Origin: a virus
IMG/VR virus record: IMGVR_UViG_3300046163_000031
Coordinates: 1 to 64,000 of that record
Reading direction: 5' to 3' (one strand)
Length of the DNA: 64,000 nucleotides
Shown one piece after another: positions 23,656 through 31,937 of the stretch. The notes beneath the pieces are model-generated. The model was not told the DNA's origin. It saw nothing but the letters and a program-made list of their open reading frames with translations, and did not search any database. Position numbers and translations under genes: made by a program. Position 1 is the stretch's first letter. Each line of letters opens with the position of its first letter.

Positions 23656-23680
23656 GCTATACACACCTGCGTGTGTATGC
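23656..23680 (+). repeat. ACACAC-type intercistronic hairpin, copy 2
   Basis: Arms ATACACAC (23659-23666) and GTGTGTAT (23671-23678) flank CTGC, one base different from the TTGC loop of copy 1. The outer GC/GC pair extends the stem with a T bulge. It sits between the SSB-like gene and the primase-helicase. The match to copy 1 includes the upstream AACTATGCT. Confidence 0.65.
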
Positions 23681-23707
23681 ATATAATATTAATTCTAATT
23701 AAATTAA

Positions 23708-25426
23708 ATGCAGACAACAGAGATCAATGGATTTTTGATTGACGAATTCAATCAACATAAGCTTGAAGAGGGAAAAAAGCAAGGTACATGCCCGCTTTGT
23801 TCTCACGATAGAAAACCCAAGAATCAAAAGGCTAAATGTGCGTCTTATGATTGGGAACGGGGTCTCGGTACTTGTCACAACTGTAATACATCATTTCAAT
23901 TACATACTTATCAGCGTAAAGGCGCTAGTGAAAAAGAATATGTTAGACCAACGCTACAAGTTAATGTTGATCAGCCTGAGTTTTTAAGTGATAAAGTAAT
24001 TGATTGGTTTAAAACAAGAGGCATAGGAACTCAAACCCTTTTTGATTTAGAGATCAGCGAAGGTGATGAGTATATGCCACAAACCGGTAAGTCCGAGAAC
24101 ACAATAAAGTTCAATTATTTCATGGGCGATCAACTTATTAACGTTAAGTATCGCGATGGTAGAAAGAACTTTAAATTATATAAGGGTGCTGAAAAAGTAT
24201 TTTATAATATAAATAGTATAGTAGGTTATGACACTTGTGTTATAACAGAAGGTGAAATGGATGTGTTAGCTTTTCACGAAGCTGGTATACCAAATGCTAT
24301 ATCAGTTCCTAACGGAGCTACATTAAATAGCAATAACCTTGATTACTTAGATAATTGTATAGATTACTTTGAAGATAAAGAAAAAATAATATTAGCAGTT
24401 GACTCAGATGAAGCAGGTCAAGCATTACAATCAGAATTAGTCCGTAGACTTGGAGCTGAAGTTTGTTACCTAGCGTCATTTGATGATTGTAAAGACGCTA
24501 ATGAATATCTACAAAAATATGGCAAAGAAAAATTACAAGAGCGTATTACAAAAGCAAGACCAGTACCACTTGAAAACGTTACAACATTTAAAGATATTGA
24601 AGACGAGGTCACGGATTTTGTGCGCAATGGTTTTAAGAAAGGATATCAAATTGGCTTGGAAAACTTTGATGATATTTTTTCTACATATACCGGGCAGTTT
24701 ATTACTGTTACTGGGATACCTAGTAGTGGTAAGTCTGATTTTGTTGACCAGATGGTTGTAGGTTACAATCGTAACTATGGTTGGAAAACAGCATTTGCAT
24801 CACCAGAGAATGCACCGACCTATTTACACGCTCACAAATTGATGCGTAAAACATGGGAAGGCATGCCAACAGCTGCTGATATACATACTGATAAATGGAA
24901 TAAAATAGCCGATCATTGCAATGCTAATTACTTTCATATTGATATGGAGCGTTATACATTAGAATCCGTTTTACGTAAAGGAGCTGAATTAGTTAAACGT
25001 AAAGGTATTAAATGCTTAGTTATAGATCCATTTAATAAAATAAGAGATGTTGATTCTAAAACAGAAGACATTAATCGTTACACAATGGAGTACTTAACTA
25101 AGATTGAAGTTTTTGCTAAAAAGTTTGATGTATTAGTATTTGTAGTTGCTCACCCAACTAAAATGTATAAAGATAAAGATGGTAAAATGGAAGAACCTAC
25201 TATGTATAACATAAAAGGTGGTGGCGAATGGTATGATGCTAGTTATCACGGTATATTAGTTCACAGAAACTATGAAGAAAAAACCGTTAAAGCAAAAATA
25301 CTAAAAGTTAAGTTTCAAAACCTAGGAGAAAACGGCGCTGAGTGTCATTTTAAATGGGAACACAAGTCTGGTTGTTTTATTCCTCATGAACCTATATCAA
25401 ATAATGAACCTATGCCATGGGAGTAA
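23708..25426 (+). CDS. bifunctional DNA primase/helicase (T7 gp4-like)
   Basis: This 572-residue protein has the expected domain order. A zinc ribbon comes first (C28, C31, C56 and C59 in CPLC..CHNC). A TOPRIM domain follows at about residue 175-240 (VITEGEMDVLAFHEAG, ILAVDSDEAGQ). A RecA-like helicase follows with Walker A GIPSSGKSD at about residue 336 and CLVIDPFNKI as the Walker B-type strand. Such proteins unwind dsDNA and make RNA primers at the fork. There is no neighbouring DNA polymerase. It overlaps the next gene by 10 nt. Confidence 0.9.
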   Translation: MQTTEINGFLIDEFNQHKLEEGKKQGTCPLCSHDRKPKNQKAKCASYDWERGLGTCHNCNTSFQLHTYQRKGASEKEYVRPTLQVNVDQPEFLSDKVIDWFKTRGIGTQTLFDLEISEGDEYMPQTGKSENTIKFNYFMGDQLINVKYRDGRKNFKLYKGAEKVFYNINSIVGYDTCVITEGEMDVLAFHEAGIPNAISVPNGATLNSNNLDYLDNCIDYFEDKEKIILAVDSDEAGQALQSELVRRLGAEVCYLASFDDCKDANEYLQKYGKEKLQERITKARPVPLENVTTFKDIEDEVTDFVRNGFKKGYQIGLENFDDIFSTYTGQFITVTGIPSSGKSDFVDQMVVGYNRNYGWKTAFASPENAPTYLHAHKLMRKTWEGMPTAADIHTDKWNKIADHCNANYFHIDMERYTLESVLRKGAELVKRKGIKCLVIDPFNKIRDVDSKTEDINRYTMEYLTKIEVFAKKFDVLVFVVAHPTKMYKDKDGKMEEPTMYNIKGGGEWYDASYHGILVHRNYEEKTVKAKILKVKFQNLGENGAECHFKWEHKSGCFIPHEPISNNEPMPWE

Positions 25427-25668
25427 AAAAGAAATCAGTAGGATACCAATTTAATCCTGATGAGTTCAAGGCATATCACTGGTGTATAAACAATGGAATT
25501 TATATATCACCGTTTTGTAAAGAAAACTTTACATTTTGGCATATAGACATAGAAATAAATAAAAAAATAAATAGATCACCACAGGTTTTTAATCCAAGAG
25601 AACTATGGGAAACAATATTTAAATATTATAAATATTATTATGACAAGTATAACAAAAACAAAATTTAA
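25417..25668 (+). CDS. small hypothetical protein
   Basis: This 83-residue protein is rich in Tyr, Lys and Asn, with YYKYYYDKYNKNK at the C terminus. No domain was recognised. It lies between the primase-helicase (10-nt overlap) and the nucleotide enzyme (29-nt overlap). Function unknown. Confidence 0.5.
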   Translation: MGVKKKSVGYQFNPDEFKAYHWCINNGIYISPFCKENFTFWHIDIEINKKINRSPQVFNPRELWETIFKYYKYYYDKYNKNKI

Positions 25669-26293
25669 AAATGCTAATGAGGCTTATGAATATCTTTTAG
25701 ACGCTGCTATAGTTAAAGGTGTTAAATTTGATGACACTGTTGCTATGTTTAATATAGGTTTTTATATTGAAGATCCTCAAGACAATCACATAACAAATAA
25801 ACAACGAAAATGGAGCTTAGAATATGCAGAGGCAGAATGGCAATGGTATTTATCTGGTGATCCTAATATTAAAAAGCTTGGTGAATTATATGGTAAAATA
25901 CCACCTATATGGGAGCGAATGGCTGATAAGTATGGTAATGTTAATTCAAACTATGGTTATCAATGGAAACGTAAAGCTCAGATAGATTATGTTTGCAATA
26001 AACTTAAAGAAAACAATAATACTAGACATGCAGCTATAAGTATATATGATGCAAAAGAATACGATAAATATAGTAAAGACACACCGTGTACATATGCTGT
26101 TCAATTTACAATCATAAATAAACAATTATGTATGTCTGTTTATATGCGTTCTAATGACATCTGGTACGGTTTCTGTAATGATCAATATCAATTTTCATCA
26201 TTACAAAAAATGATTGCAGACAGACTGTCTATTGACACAGGTTGGTATTATCACCACGCACATAACATGCATTTGTATAACAATAAACTTTAA
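25640..26293 (+). CDS. thymidylate synthase-family enzyme, dCMP hydroxymethylase-like
   Basis: This 217-residue protein aligns along its length with T4 gp42 (dCMP hydroxymethylase). Its signatures are SNYGY, DTPCTYAVQF with the catalytic Cys150, and RSNDIWYGFCND with Asp181. In thymidylate synthase the equivalent position is Asn and selects dUMP. In the T4 dCMP enzyme it is Asp (D179), which selects dCMP. The C and D spacing (31) is the same as in T4. It would make 5-hydroxymethyl- or methyl-dCMP. The C terminus is shorter than T4's 246 residues. Annotation pipelines may call it thymidylate synthase. Confidence 0.75.
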   Translation: MTSITKTKFKNANEAYEYLLDAAIVKGVKFDDTVAMFNIGFYIEDPQDNHITNKQRKWSLEYAEAEWQWYLSGDPNIKKLGELYGKIPPIWERMADKYGNVNSNYGYQWKRKAQIDYVCNKLKENNNTRHAAISIYDAKEYDKYSKDTPCTYAVQFTIINKQLCMSVYMRSNDIWYGFCNDQYQFSSLQKMIADRLSIDTGWYYHHAHNMHLYNNKL

Positions 26294-26298
26294 AAAAT

Positions 26299-27072
26299 AT
26301 GTATTATTTATATCACATACCAGGTAAAAAAATAGGAGTTACACGTAATCTTAATACTAGAGTAACCCTTATACAAGGATATAAGGAGAATGAATATGAG
26401 GTTCTTGAACAGTCAGAAGATATAGATTATATATCAGACCGTGAAATAGAACTTCAAAAGTCTTACGGCTATAAACAAGATCTTCATAAATATAATAAAT
26501 TAAAACCAATATTAAATCAAATGAAAATAAACGCAACAGAACAAACATCAACATTTGACTGCCCAGTGAATAAACTAAAAGGACGTCTTATGGATAATAT
26601 AGGTATAACTTGGGAAACAACACATGGCAAATTCCATATAGGTAGGGATCACATAAATTGGATAATGGCAAATGTAAAAACATCTATGTTTGATAATGAA
26701 AGATGCTTTATATATAATAAAGCTTTTTATGAATCTTTTTTTAATCCTGAACACACTCCTTGTTCTGATCCAGAAATATCAAGGTTTAATTTAATAAGAG
26801 ATTGGGCTAAACAAAGAGGTATAGTAGATAAAGGAAACTCACATACTCAATACGTTAAGTTAATTGAAGAAGCTGGGGAACTAGCAGAGGCTTTATTAAA
26901 AAAAGACAGAAAAGAAATATACGATGCTATTGGAGATATGATAGTTGTTTTAACAAATTTAGCAACTTTAGAAGATATGAAAATAGAAGATTGTATTGAT
27001 TATGCTTATAATGAAATAGCTAAAAGAAAAGGTAAAATGATTAATGGAACTTTTGTAAAAAACACATTATAA
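26299..27072 (+). CDS. GIY-YIG-like domain fused to a MazG pyrophosphohydrolase
   Basis: This 257-residue protein has two parts. Residues 1-60 (YYLYHIPGKKIGVTRNLNTR, then Y and SDREIEL) resemble a GIY-YIG nuclease with a degenerate start. The C-terminal 85 residues contain YVKLIEEAGELAEALLKKD and IYDAIGDMIVVLTNL, the EExxE and ExxD motifs of MazG, which hydrolyses NTPs to monophosphate. The middle was not recognised. The fusion is unusual. In context with a dCMP enzyme, a dCTPase-like role is plausible but unproven. Its last base overlaps the next ATG. Confidence 0.65.
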   Translation: MYYLYHIPGKKIGVTRNLNTRVTLIQGYKENEYEVLEQSEDIDYISDREIELQKSYGYKQDLHKYNKLKPILNQMKINATEQTSTFDCPVNKLKGRLMDNIGITWETTHGKFHIGRDHINWIMANVKTSMFDNERCFIYNKAFYESFFNPEHTPCSDPEISRFNLIRDWAKQRGIVDKGNSHTQYVKLIEEAGELAEALLKKDRKEIYDAIGDMIVVLTNLATLEDMKIEDCIDYAYNEIAKRKGKMINGTFVKNTL

Positions 27073-27365
27073 TGAAAATAAAAACAGAAGATAAAATAGT
27101 TCAACAAGTATTAAGAAAAATGGACGAACGTAGTTTAATAGGCCAAAAAAAATATGGTGCAACTATGATGAAAGAAATAGAAGGTAGAGAAAAAGATCTT
27201 GATACTTTTTTAATTGACGTACAAGAAGAATTAATGGATGCTTTGTTATATATTGAAGCGGCTAGAAGATGTTTAACTGATGAAATAGAAGAATCTATGA
27301 TAAATAGAATTAATGTAATCGGTCAAAACGGTAACACAGGAGAACATTATGAAAAAATTTTTTAA
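27072..27365 (+). CDS. MazG-like protein, small
   Basis: This 97-residue helical protein contains DLDTFLIDVQEELMDALLYI, resembling the four-helix MazG-like core with an EExxD pattern. It starts at the last base of the previous gene and overlaps the endonuclease by 17 nt. A nucleotide pyrophosphohydrolase role is possible, but the sequence is short and the motif set is incomplete. Confidence 0.55.
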   Translation: MKIKTEDKIVQQVLRKMDERSLIGQKKYGATMMKEIEGREKDLDTFLIDVQEELMDALLYIEAARRCLTDEIEESMINRINVIGQNGNTGEHYEKIF

Positions 27366-27807
27366 AAAGAAAAGCAGCAAAAGAGGTCCTGTAAGAGCAA
27401 AAAAAGTATTACATGATGGTATTAATTTTGCTTCTGGATTAGAAAAATATATGTATTGCGCTTTAAAAAAAGCTAAAATAAAAAATAAATATGAAGGTGA
27501 AACATTTGTTTTGTTAGCTGGTTTTCATTTTGAAAACGAAGTATATGAAAGATGTTCAAATGGAAAAGGTGATTATAAAAATAGAGGCTGTAAAAGAATA
27601 TTACCTATAAAATATACACCAGATTTTATTGGAGATGATTTTATAATAGAAACAAAAGGAAGAGCTAATGAGTCTTTTCCAATGAGATGGAAATTATTTA
27701 AAAGACTTGTTATGAGTCAATTTCCAAATGTAACATTGTATAAACCACAAAATCAAAAAGAATGCGACGAAACAATAAGCGTAATCCTTTCGAAGAGAAA
27801 AGAATAG
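27349..27807 (+). CDS. endonuclease I-like Holliday junction resolvase (PD-(D/E)XK)
   Basis: This 152-residue protein has FASGLEKYMYCALKK, YEGETFVL, YTPDF and DDFIIETKGRANES, which fits the T7 endonuclease I fold. The catalytic residues are the Glu of SGLEK, the Asp of TPDF and the Glu/Lys of ETK. These enzymes cut branched DNA such as Holliday junctions. It overlaps the previous gene by 17 nt and the next by 46 nt. The assignment rests on motif order and context. Confidence 0.75.
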   Translation: MKKFFKKKSSKRGPVRAKKVLHDGINFASGLEKYMYCALKKAKIKNKYEGETFVLLAGFHFENEVYERCSNGKGDYKNRGCKRILPIKYTPDFIGDDFIIETKGRANESFPMRWKLFKRLVMSQFPNVTLYKPQNQKECDETISVILSKRKE

Positions 27808-27935
27808 CAAGAAAAATGTATGCAGAGCGCCAAATTGATAAATGGTGCAAATGGAGTTGGGAGATAAGGGGTAAAATAAAATACAGAGAATTAGTAGAAC
27901 AACAAGAAAAATATAACTTTAAAATTTATGGATAA
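27762..27935 (+). CDS. small basic hypothetical protein
   Basis: This 57-residue basic protein starts MRRNNKRNPFEEKRIARKMY and continues KWCKWSWEIRGKIKYRE. It overlaps the resolvase by 46 nt and the next small gene by 8 nt. The high Arg/Lys content suggests nucleic-acid contact. There is no known family. Confidence 0.45.
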   Translation: MRRNNKRNPFEEKRIARKMYAERQIDKWCKWSWEIRGKIKYRELVEQQEKYNFKIYG

Positions 27936-28077
27936 AAAAGAAAAAAGAAACTGGTCATTGTCAATAGGTACTTATCCTGGTTTATTAATTGGTGCTAGAA
28001 CGTATGAAGAACCTGAACAAACAACACACGTATTATACATACCTTTTGTAGACATTGCGTTAGAAATATATAAATAA
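27928..28077 (+). CDS. small conserved-looking protein beside nrdB
   Basis: This 49-residue protein begins MDKKEKRNWSLSIGTYPGLL and ends in YIPFVDIALEIYK. The motif SIGTYPGLLIG, then HVLYIPF, looks like a small protein that I recall beside phage ribonucleotide reductase genes. It overlaps the nrdB start as TAATG. A role in RNR regulation is only suggested by position. Confidence 0.55.
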   Translation: MDKKEKRNWSLSIGTYPGLLIGARTYEEPEQTTHVLYIPFVDIALEIYK

Positions 28078-29045
28078 TGGGATTATTTGATGAGCGCATA
28101 GCGTACAAACCGTTTGAATATCCTGAATATTACACAGAAGGTTGGTTAAAACAAGCACAAGCATTTTGGTTACACACTGAAATCTCAATGCAAAGCGATA
28201 TAAAAGATTGGAATGAAAAACTTAACGAAAAAGAAAAACACCTTGTCGGGAACATACTTCTTGGCTTCGCACAAACGGAATGCGCGGTATCAGACTATTG
28301 GACCCAGAACGTCGTATCGTGGTTTCCTAAACACGAAATAAGACAAATGGCTATGATGTTTGGATCACAAGAAACTGTGCATGCTGTAGCATATAGTTAT
28401 TTAAATGAAACACTAAAACTAGAAGATTATGAAGCATTTCTTCACGAACCAGCAACGTCTGCTAGATTTGATAATTTGGTTGCTTATGACGGGAATAATC
28501 CTGTGGGTATTGCAAAAAGCTTGGCTGTATTTTCAGCCTTCGCTGAAGGAGTTAGCCTGTATAGTGCTTTTGCAGTTTTGTATAGTTTTCAGCTTCGAAA
28601 TCTACTTAAGGGTATCGGGCAACAAATGAAATGGTCAGTAAGAGATGAATCATTACATAGTAAAATGGGTTGTAAACTATTTAGAGATATGTGTAAAGAA
28701 AACGATCAATTACTACATTTATGCAGAGAAGACATAGTTAATGCCGCTGAAACAATGGTAAAACTTGAAAGTAGTTATATTGACAAAATGTTTGAAGCTG
28801 GTGACATTGAGGGTATATCAGCTAATAATTTAAAACAATTTATAAAAAAGAGAGCAAATGAAAAACTTGTGGAACTTGGTTATATCGACCTGGGATCGTA
28901 TTTCGCTTATGACAAAAAAGCAGCGTCTAATCTTGATTGGTTTTACCATCTTACCGGGGGCATCACTCATACTGATTTTTTTGCTATTAGGCCAACTGAT
29001 TACTCAAAAGCTAACGAAGGTGAAGACTTTGAAGATATCTGGTAA
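28077..29045 (+). CDS. nrdB: ribonucleotide reductase small subunit (class I)
   Basis: This 322-residue NrdB-like protein has metal-ligand motifs. E68 lies in QTEC, E99 and H102 in QETVHAVAYSY with the radical tyrosine Y106 four residues after the histidine, and RDESLHSKM carries the later Glu and His. Class I enzymes reduce ribonucleotides to deoxyribonucleotides with NrdA. The ATG overlaps the previous stop as TAATG. nrdA follows about 1 kb later, separated by three genes. The ligand assignments are by motif. Confidence 0.9.
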   Translation: MGLFDERIAYKPFEYPEYYTEGWLKQAQAFWLHTEISMQSDIKDWNEKLNEKEKHLVGNILLGFAQTECAVSDYWTQNVVSWFPKHEIRQMAMMFGSQETVHAVAYSYLNETLKLEDYEAFLHEPATSARFDNLVAYDGNNPVGIAKSLAVFSAFAEGVSLYSAFAVLYSFQLRNLLKGIGQQMKWSVRDESLHSKMGCKLFRDMCKENDQLLHLCREDIVNAAETMVKLESSYIDKMFEAGDIEGISANNLKQFIKKRANEKLVELGYIDLGSYFAYDKKAASNLDWFYHLTGGITHTDFFAIRPTDYSKANEGEDFEDIW

Positions 29046-29122
29046 AATAAATATAACGGAAGAAGATATATATAAAGATCTTAACTATAATGGTATGTAT
29101 AAATTTGTAAAAAAAAAATAAA

Positions 29123-29707
29123 ATGATTTATATAAAAGATGATTTTTTACCTCACAATTTATTAAACGCTATATTAAAAGATAAAGAAAAATATAAAGAA
29201 CATAAAACTCCTGGTAAATCTTTTTGGGTAAAAGAACCTAGCTTAATGTTTATTGATTATATAAGTAATAGAATATCAGAAATAGAAGGTTACAAAATAA
29301 ACAATATACTTTGTTTTTTTAGAGAAGCAAAAAAAGGTCAAGACGATAAATGGAGAATACATAACGATACTATTATTCAAAATCAAAAACCAGAAAGAGC
29401 AATAGTTTTATTTTTGTCTGAAGATAGTTATCAAGGTTTAAATGGAACTGCATTTTGGTCACATAATGTTCATGGAGATACATACACAGATGGCTCAGTA
29501 GATGATTTTAACGATCTTTTAATTAATGATAGCAATGATATATCTAAATGGAATTTAAAAACAATTATAGGCCATAAAAAAAATAGACTTATTTCTTATC
29601 CGTGTAATTATTTTCACAGCAAGTATCCAAATGAGTTTAAAAACAGTAGACAAGTAATGGTAATGTTTTATAATAAAAATAAAAATGAAATCACAAAAAC
29701 AAAGTAA
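29123..29707 (+). CDS. 2OG-Fe(II) oxygenase
   Basis: This 194-residue protein has a double-stranded beta-helix fold pattern. WRIHNDTIIQ supplies the HxD ligands, and FHSKYPNEFKNSRQVMVMFY supplies the distal His and the Arg that binds 2-oxoglutarate. The wider sequence resembles prolyl-hydroxylase- and phytanoyl-like oxygenases. The substrate is unknown. It lies between the two RNR genes, so a nucleotide, protein or nucleic-acid substrate is conceivable. Confidence 0.75.
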   Translation: MIYIKDDFLPHNLLNAILKDKEKYKEHKTPGKSFWVKEPSLMFIDYISNRISEIEGYKINNILCFFREAKKGQDDKWRIHNDTIIQNQKPERAIVLFLSEDSYQGLNGTAFWSHNVHGDTYTDGSVDDFNDLLINDSNDISKWNLKTIIGHKKNRLISYPCNYFHSKYPNEFKNSRQVMVMFYNKNKNEITKTK

Positions 29708-29930
29708 AATAAATTTAATACAAAAAAAACTTGAAGCTCAAAACAGAGTTTTAGAGCACATTTTAAAAGAGTTAACTAATGTTACAGATTTAGCTATAGG
29801 AACTTTAGAAACTTTAAAAATCATGGACAAAAAAGGTTATGAGAAAGCAATTGAAACGATTAAACAGAATATTATTAAAGAATCTAGTAAGACAGAAAAG
29901 ACTAAGTCCTTGGAAAAGACTAGCGACTAG
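29685..29930 (+). CDS. small coiled-coil protein
   Basis: This 81-residue protein starts MKSQKQSKINLIQKKLEAQN and continues in heptad-like helix (RVLEHILKELTNVTDLAI). It ends in a Lys/Glu-rich tail. It overlaps the oxygenase end by 23 nt and a membrane protein by 92 nt. The function is unknown. Confidence 0.5.
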   Translation: MKSQKQSKINLIQKKLEAQNRVLEHILKELTNVTDLAIGTLETLKIMDKKGYEKAIETIKQNIIKESSKTEKTKSLEKTSD

Positions 29931-30105
29931 AGCTGGGTACATGGGTGCTGGTTTTTTAATAGCAGCACAATGGACTTTAGAGCCAAGACTATATATACTT
30001 GGTTTTATTTGTGTAATGATACAAACAGCTTCAAGAAAACAATGGAATTTAGTAGCTTTAAATTTAAACGGTTTAATAGCTTGGACAAAACATTTTATAG
30101 GATAA
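29839..30105 (+). CDS. small membrane protein before nrdA
   Basis: This 88-residue frame has a basic N-terminal part (KRLNRILLKNLVRQKRLSPW) and a hydrophobic stretch (GAGFLIAAQW, then RLYILGFICVMIQT), suggesting one or two membrane helices. It overlaps the coiled-coil gene by 92 nt, so the real start may be later, for example the ATG at 29941. The ending, NLVALNLNGLIAWTKHFIG, looks conserved. Function unknown. Confidence 0.5.
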   Translation: MRKQLKRLNRILLKNLVRQKRLSPWKRLATRAGYMGAGFLIAAQWTLEPRLYILGFICVMIQTASRKQWNLVALNLNGLIAWTKHFIG

Positions 30106-30109
30106 AAAT

Positions 30110-31828
30110 ATGTGGAATAATGAATGGATTAAAGGAGAAGATTACCCAAAATGGGGAGATACAGAAGTTTATAAAAAAACAATATCTGGTGGATATTTAC
30201 TACAAGGCGAAACTCCTCGTGATGCTTACTTGCGTGTATCTAAAACTGTTGCTAGAAGATTATACAAACCAGAAATGGCTGAAAAATTTTTTGAATACAT
30301 CTGGAATGGCTGGCTTTGCCTTGCTAGTCCGGTTCTTAGTAATACTGGTACTGACCGCGGTCTTCCTATATCATGCTTTGGTATTGATGTGGCAGATAGC
30401 ATACAGGATATAGGACAGAAAAATCTAGAGATGATGCTACTCGCTAAGCATGGCGGTGGAGTTGGTATCGGTATAAATCAAATAAGACCCGCCGGCGCTA
30501 AAATAACAGGTAATGGAACAAGTGATGGAGTTGTGCCGTTTTGTAAAATATACGACTCAACTATACTTGCCACTAATCAAGGATCTGTCAGACGAGGAGC
30601 AGCATCGGTTAATATTAATATTGATCATGCCGATTTCGAAGAGTGGCTTGAAATACGTGAACCCAAAGGAGACATCAATCGTCAATCGCTCAACTTGCAC
30701 CAATGTGCTATTGTCGGCGATAAATTTATGCGAAGACTTGAAGCTGGAGATAAACAAGCAAGAAAACGTTGGGGAAAACTTCTTCAAAAACGTAAAGCTA
30801 CTGGAGAACCTTATATCCTATTTAAAGGGAATACAAATAAAAATAACCCCAAAGCGTACAAAGACAATGGTCTAAAAGTGCACATGACAAACATATGCTC
30901 AGAGATTACGTTACACACTGATGAAAACCACAGTTTTGTATGTTGTTTATCATCATTAAATCTAGCAAAATATGAAGAGTGGAAAGGTACAAACCTTATT
31001 TACGACAGTATATGGTTCCTTGATGGAGTCATGGAAGAGTTTATACAACGAGCTAAAGGCTTACGAGGCTTTGAAAACGCGGTTAGGTCAGCTACGAAAG
31101 GAAGAGCGCTTGGCTTGGGAGTTTTGGGCTGGCACACGTACTTACAAGAAAAAGGTATATCGTTCGAAGGTTTACTTGCTCAGTTTGAAACTAGGAAAAT
31201 ATTTAGTCAAATTAAAATTGAAAGTGAAAGGGCTAGTATGGCACTTGCAGAAACTTATGGAGAACCTTTGTGGTGTTCTGGAACTGGCATGCGTAATACT
31301 CATTTACGCGCTGTGGCTCCCACTGTTTCTAATAGCAAGCTTAGTGGCAATGTTTCGCCGGGTATAGAGCCTTGGGCTGCAAATGTATTTACAGAGCAGA
31401 CAGCTAAAGGAACCTTTATACGTAAGAACCCTACTTTATTAAAACTATTAAGAAAACTTAAAATAAATAACAATGAAACGTGGGATAAGATCATGGCTGA
31501 CGGTGGTAGTGTGCAAAATATTATTGAGCTTGATGATGTTGTGTTGGCACACGAAACACCCGCAAAGGAGGTATTTAAAACTTTTAAGGAGATTAATCAA
31601 TTAGAATTAGTTAATCAAGCTGGACTAAGACAGCAATATGTAGATCAGTCGGTTAGTTTAAACTTAGCTTTTCCTAGTGTAGCAACACCAAAGTGGATTA
31701 ATAAAGTTCATTTTGATGCTTGGAAAAAAGGTATTAAAACGTTGTATTACACTAGAACAGAATCTGTTTTAAGAGGTGATATTGCACAGCAAGCAATGAG
31801 TGAAGATTGTTTAGCTTGTGATGGTTAA
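30110..31828 (+). CDS. nrdA: ribonucleotide reductase large subunit (class I)
   Basis: This 572-residue NrdA-like protein has the catalytic NICSEI segment (active-site Cys), GGGVGIGINQIRP, and the C-terminal CLACDG cysteine pair used for re-reduction. It lacks the N-terminal ATP-cone typical of longer NrdA proteins, so allosteric activity control may be absent. It pairs with NrdB. It is the last plus-strand gene. A bidirectional terminator follows 28 nt after its stop. It is shorter than the usual 700+ residues. Confidence 0.9.
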   Translation: MWNNEWIKGEDYPKWGDTEVYKKTISGGYLLQGETPRDAYLRVSKTVARRLYKPEMAEKFFEYIWNGWLCLASPVLSNTGTDRGLPISCFGIDVADSIQDIGQKNLEMMLLAKHGGGVGIGINQIRPAGAKITGNGTSDGVVPFCKIYDSTILATNQGSVRRGAASVNINIDHADFEEWLEIREPKGDINRQSLNLHQCAIVGDKFMRRLEAGDKQARKRWGKLLQKRKATGEPYILFKGNTNKNNPKAYKDNGLKVHMTNICSEITLHTDENHSFVCCLSSLNLAKYEEWKGTNLIYDSIWFLDGVMEEFIQRAKGLRGFENAVRSATKGRALGLGVLGWHTYLQEKGISFEGLLAQFETRKIFSQIKIESERASMALAETYGEPLWCSGTGMRNTHLRAVAPTVSNSKLSGNVSPGIEPWAANVFTEQTAKGTFIRKNPTLLKLLRKLKINNNETWDKIMADGGSVQNIIELDDVVLAHETPAKEVFKTFKEINQLELVNQAGLRQQYVDQSVSLNLAFPSVATPKWINKVHFDAWKKGIKTLYYTRTESVLRGDIAQQAMSEDCLACDG

Positions 31829-31855
31829 AAAGTTATAACTATTAGTTATTGTAAT

Positions 31856-31892
31856 AAAAAAAGGGCTCTCGTAATGAGGGCCCTTCTTTTTT
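31856..31892. terminator. bidirectional rho-independent terminator
   Basis: AAGGGCTCTC at 31861-31870 pairs with GAGGGCCCTT at 31876-31885 (10 bp with one wobble, loop GTAAT). T-tracts lie on both strands. It sits between nrdA on the plus strand and the minus-strand late gene ending at 31938, where the two arms converge. Confidence 0.9.
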
Positions 31893-31937
31893 AGGAACTT
31901 TAGGTATGGTACGCCTATTTTATTTTGTTCCTTGTTT

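Noticed and set aside
28858-29121. 87-residue membrane-like frame overlapping nrdB
   Set aside because: Most of it lies out of frame in a conserved nrdB coding region, and only its last part is intergenic.
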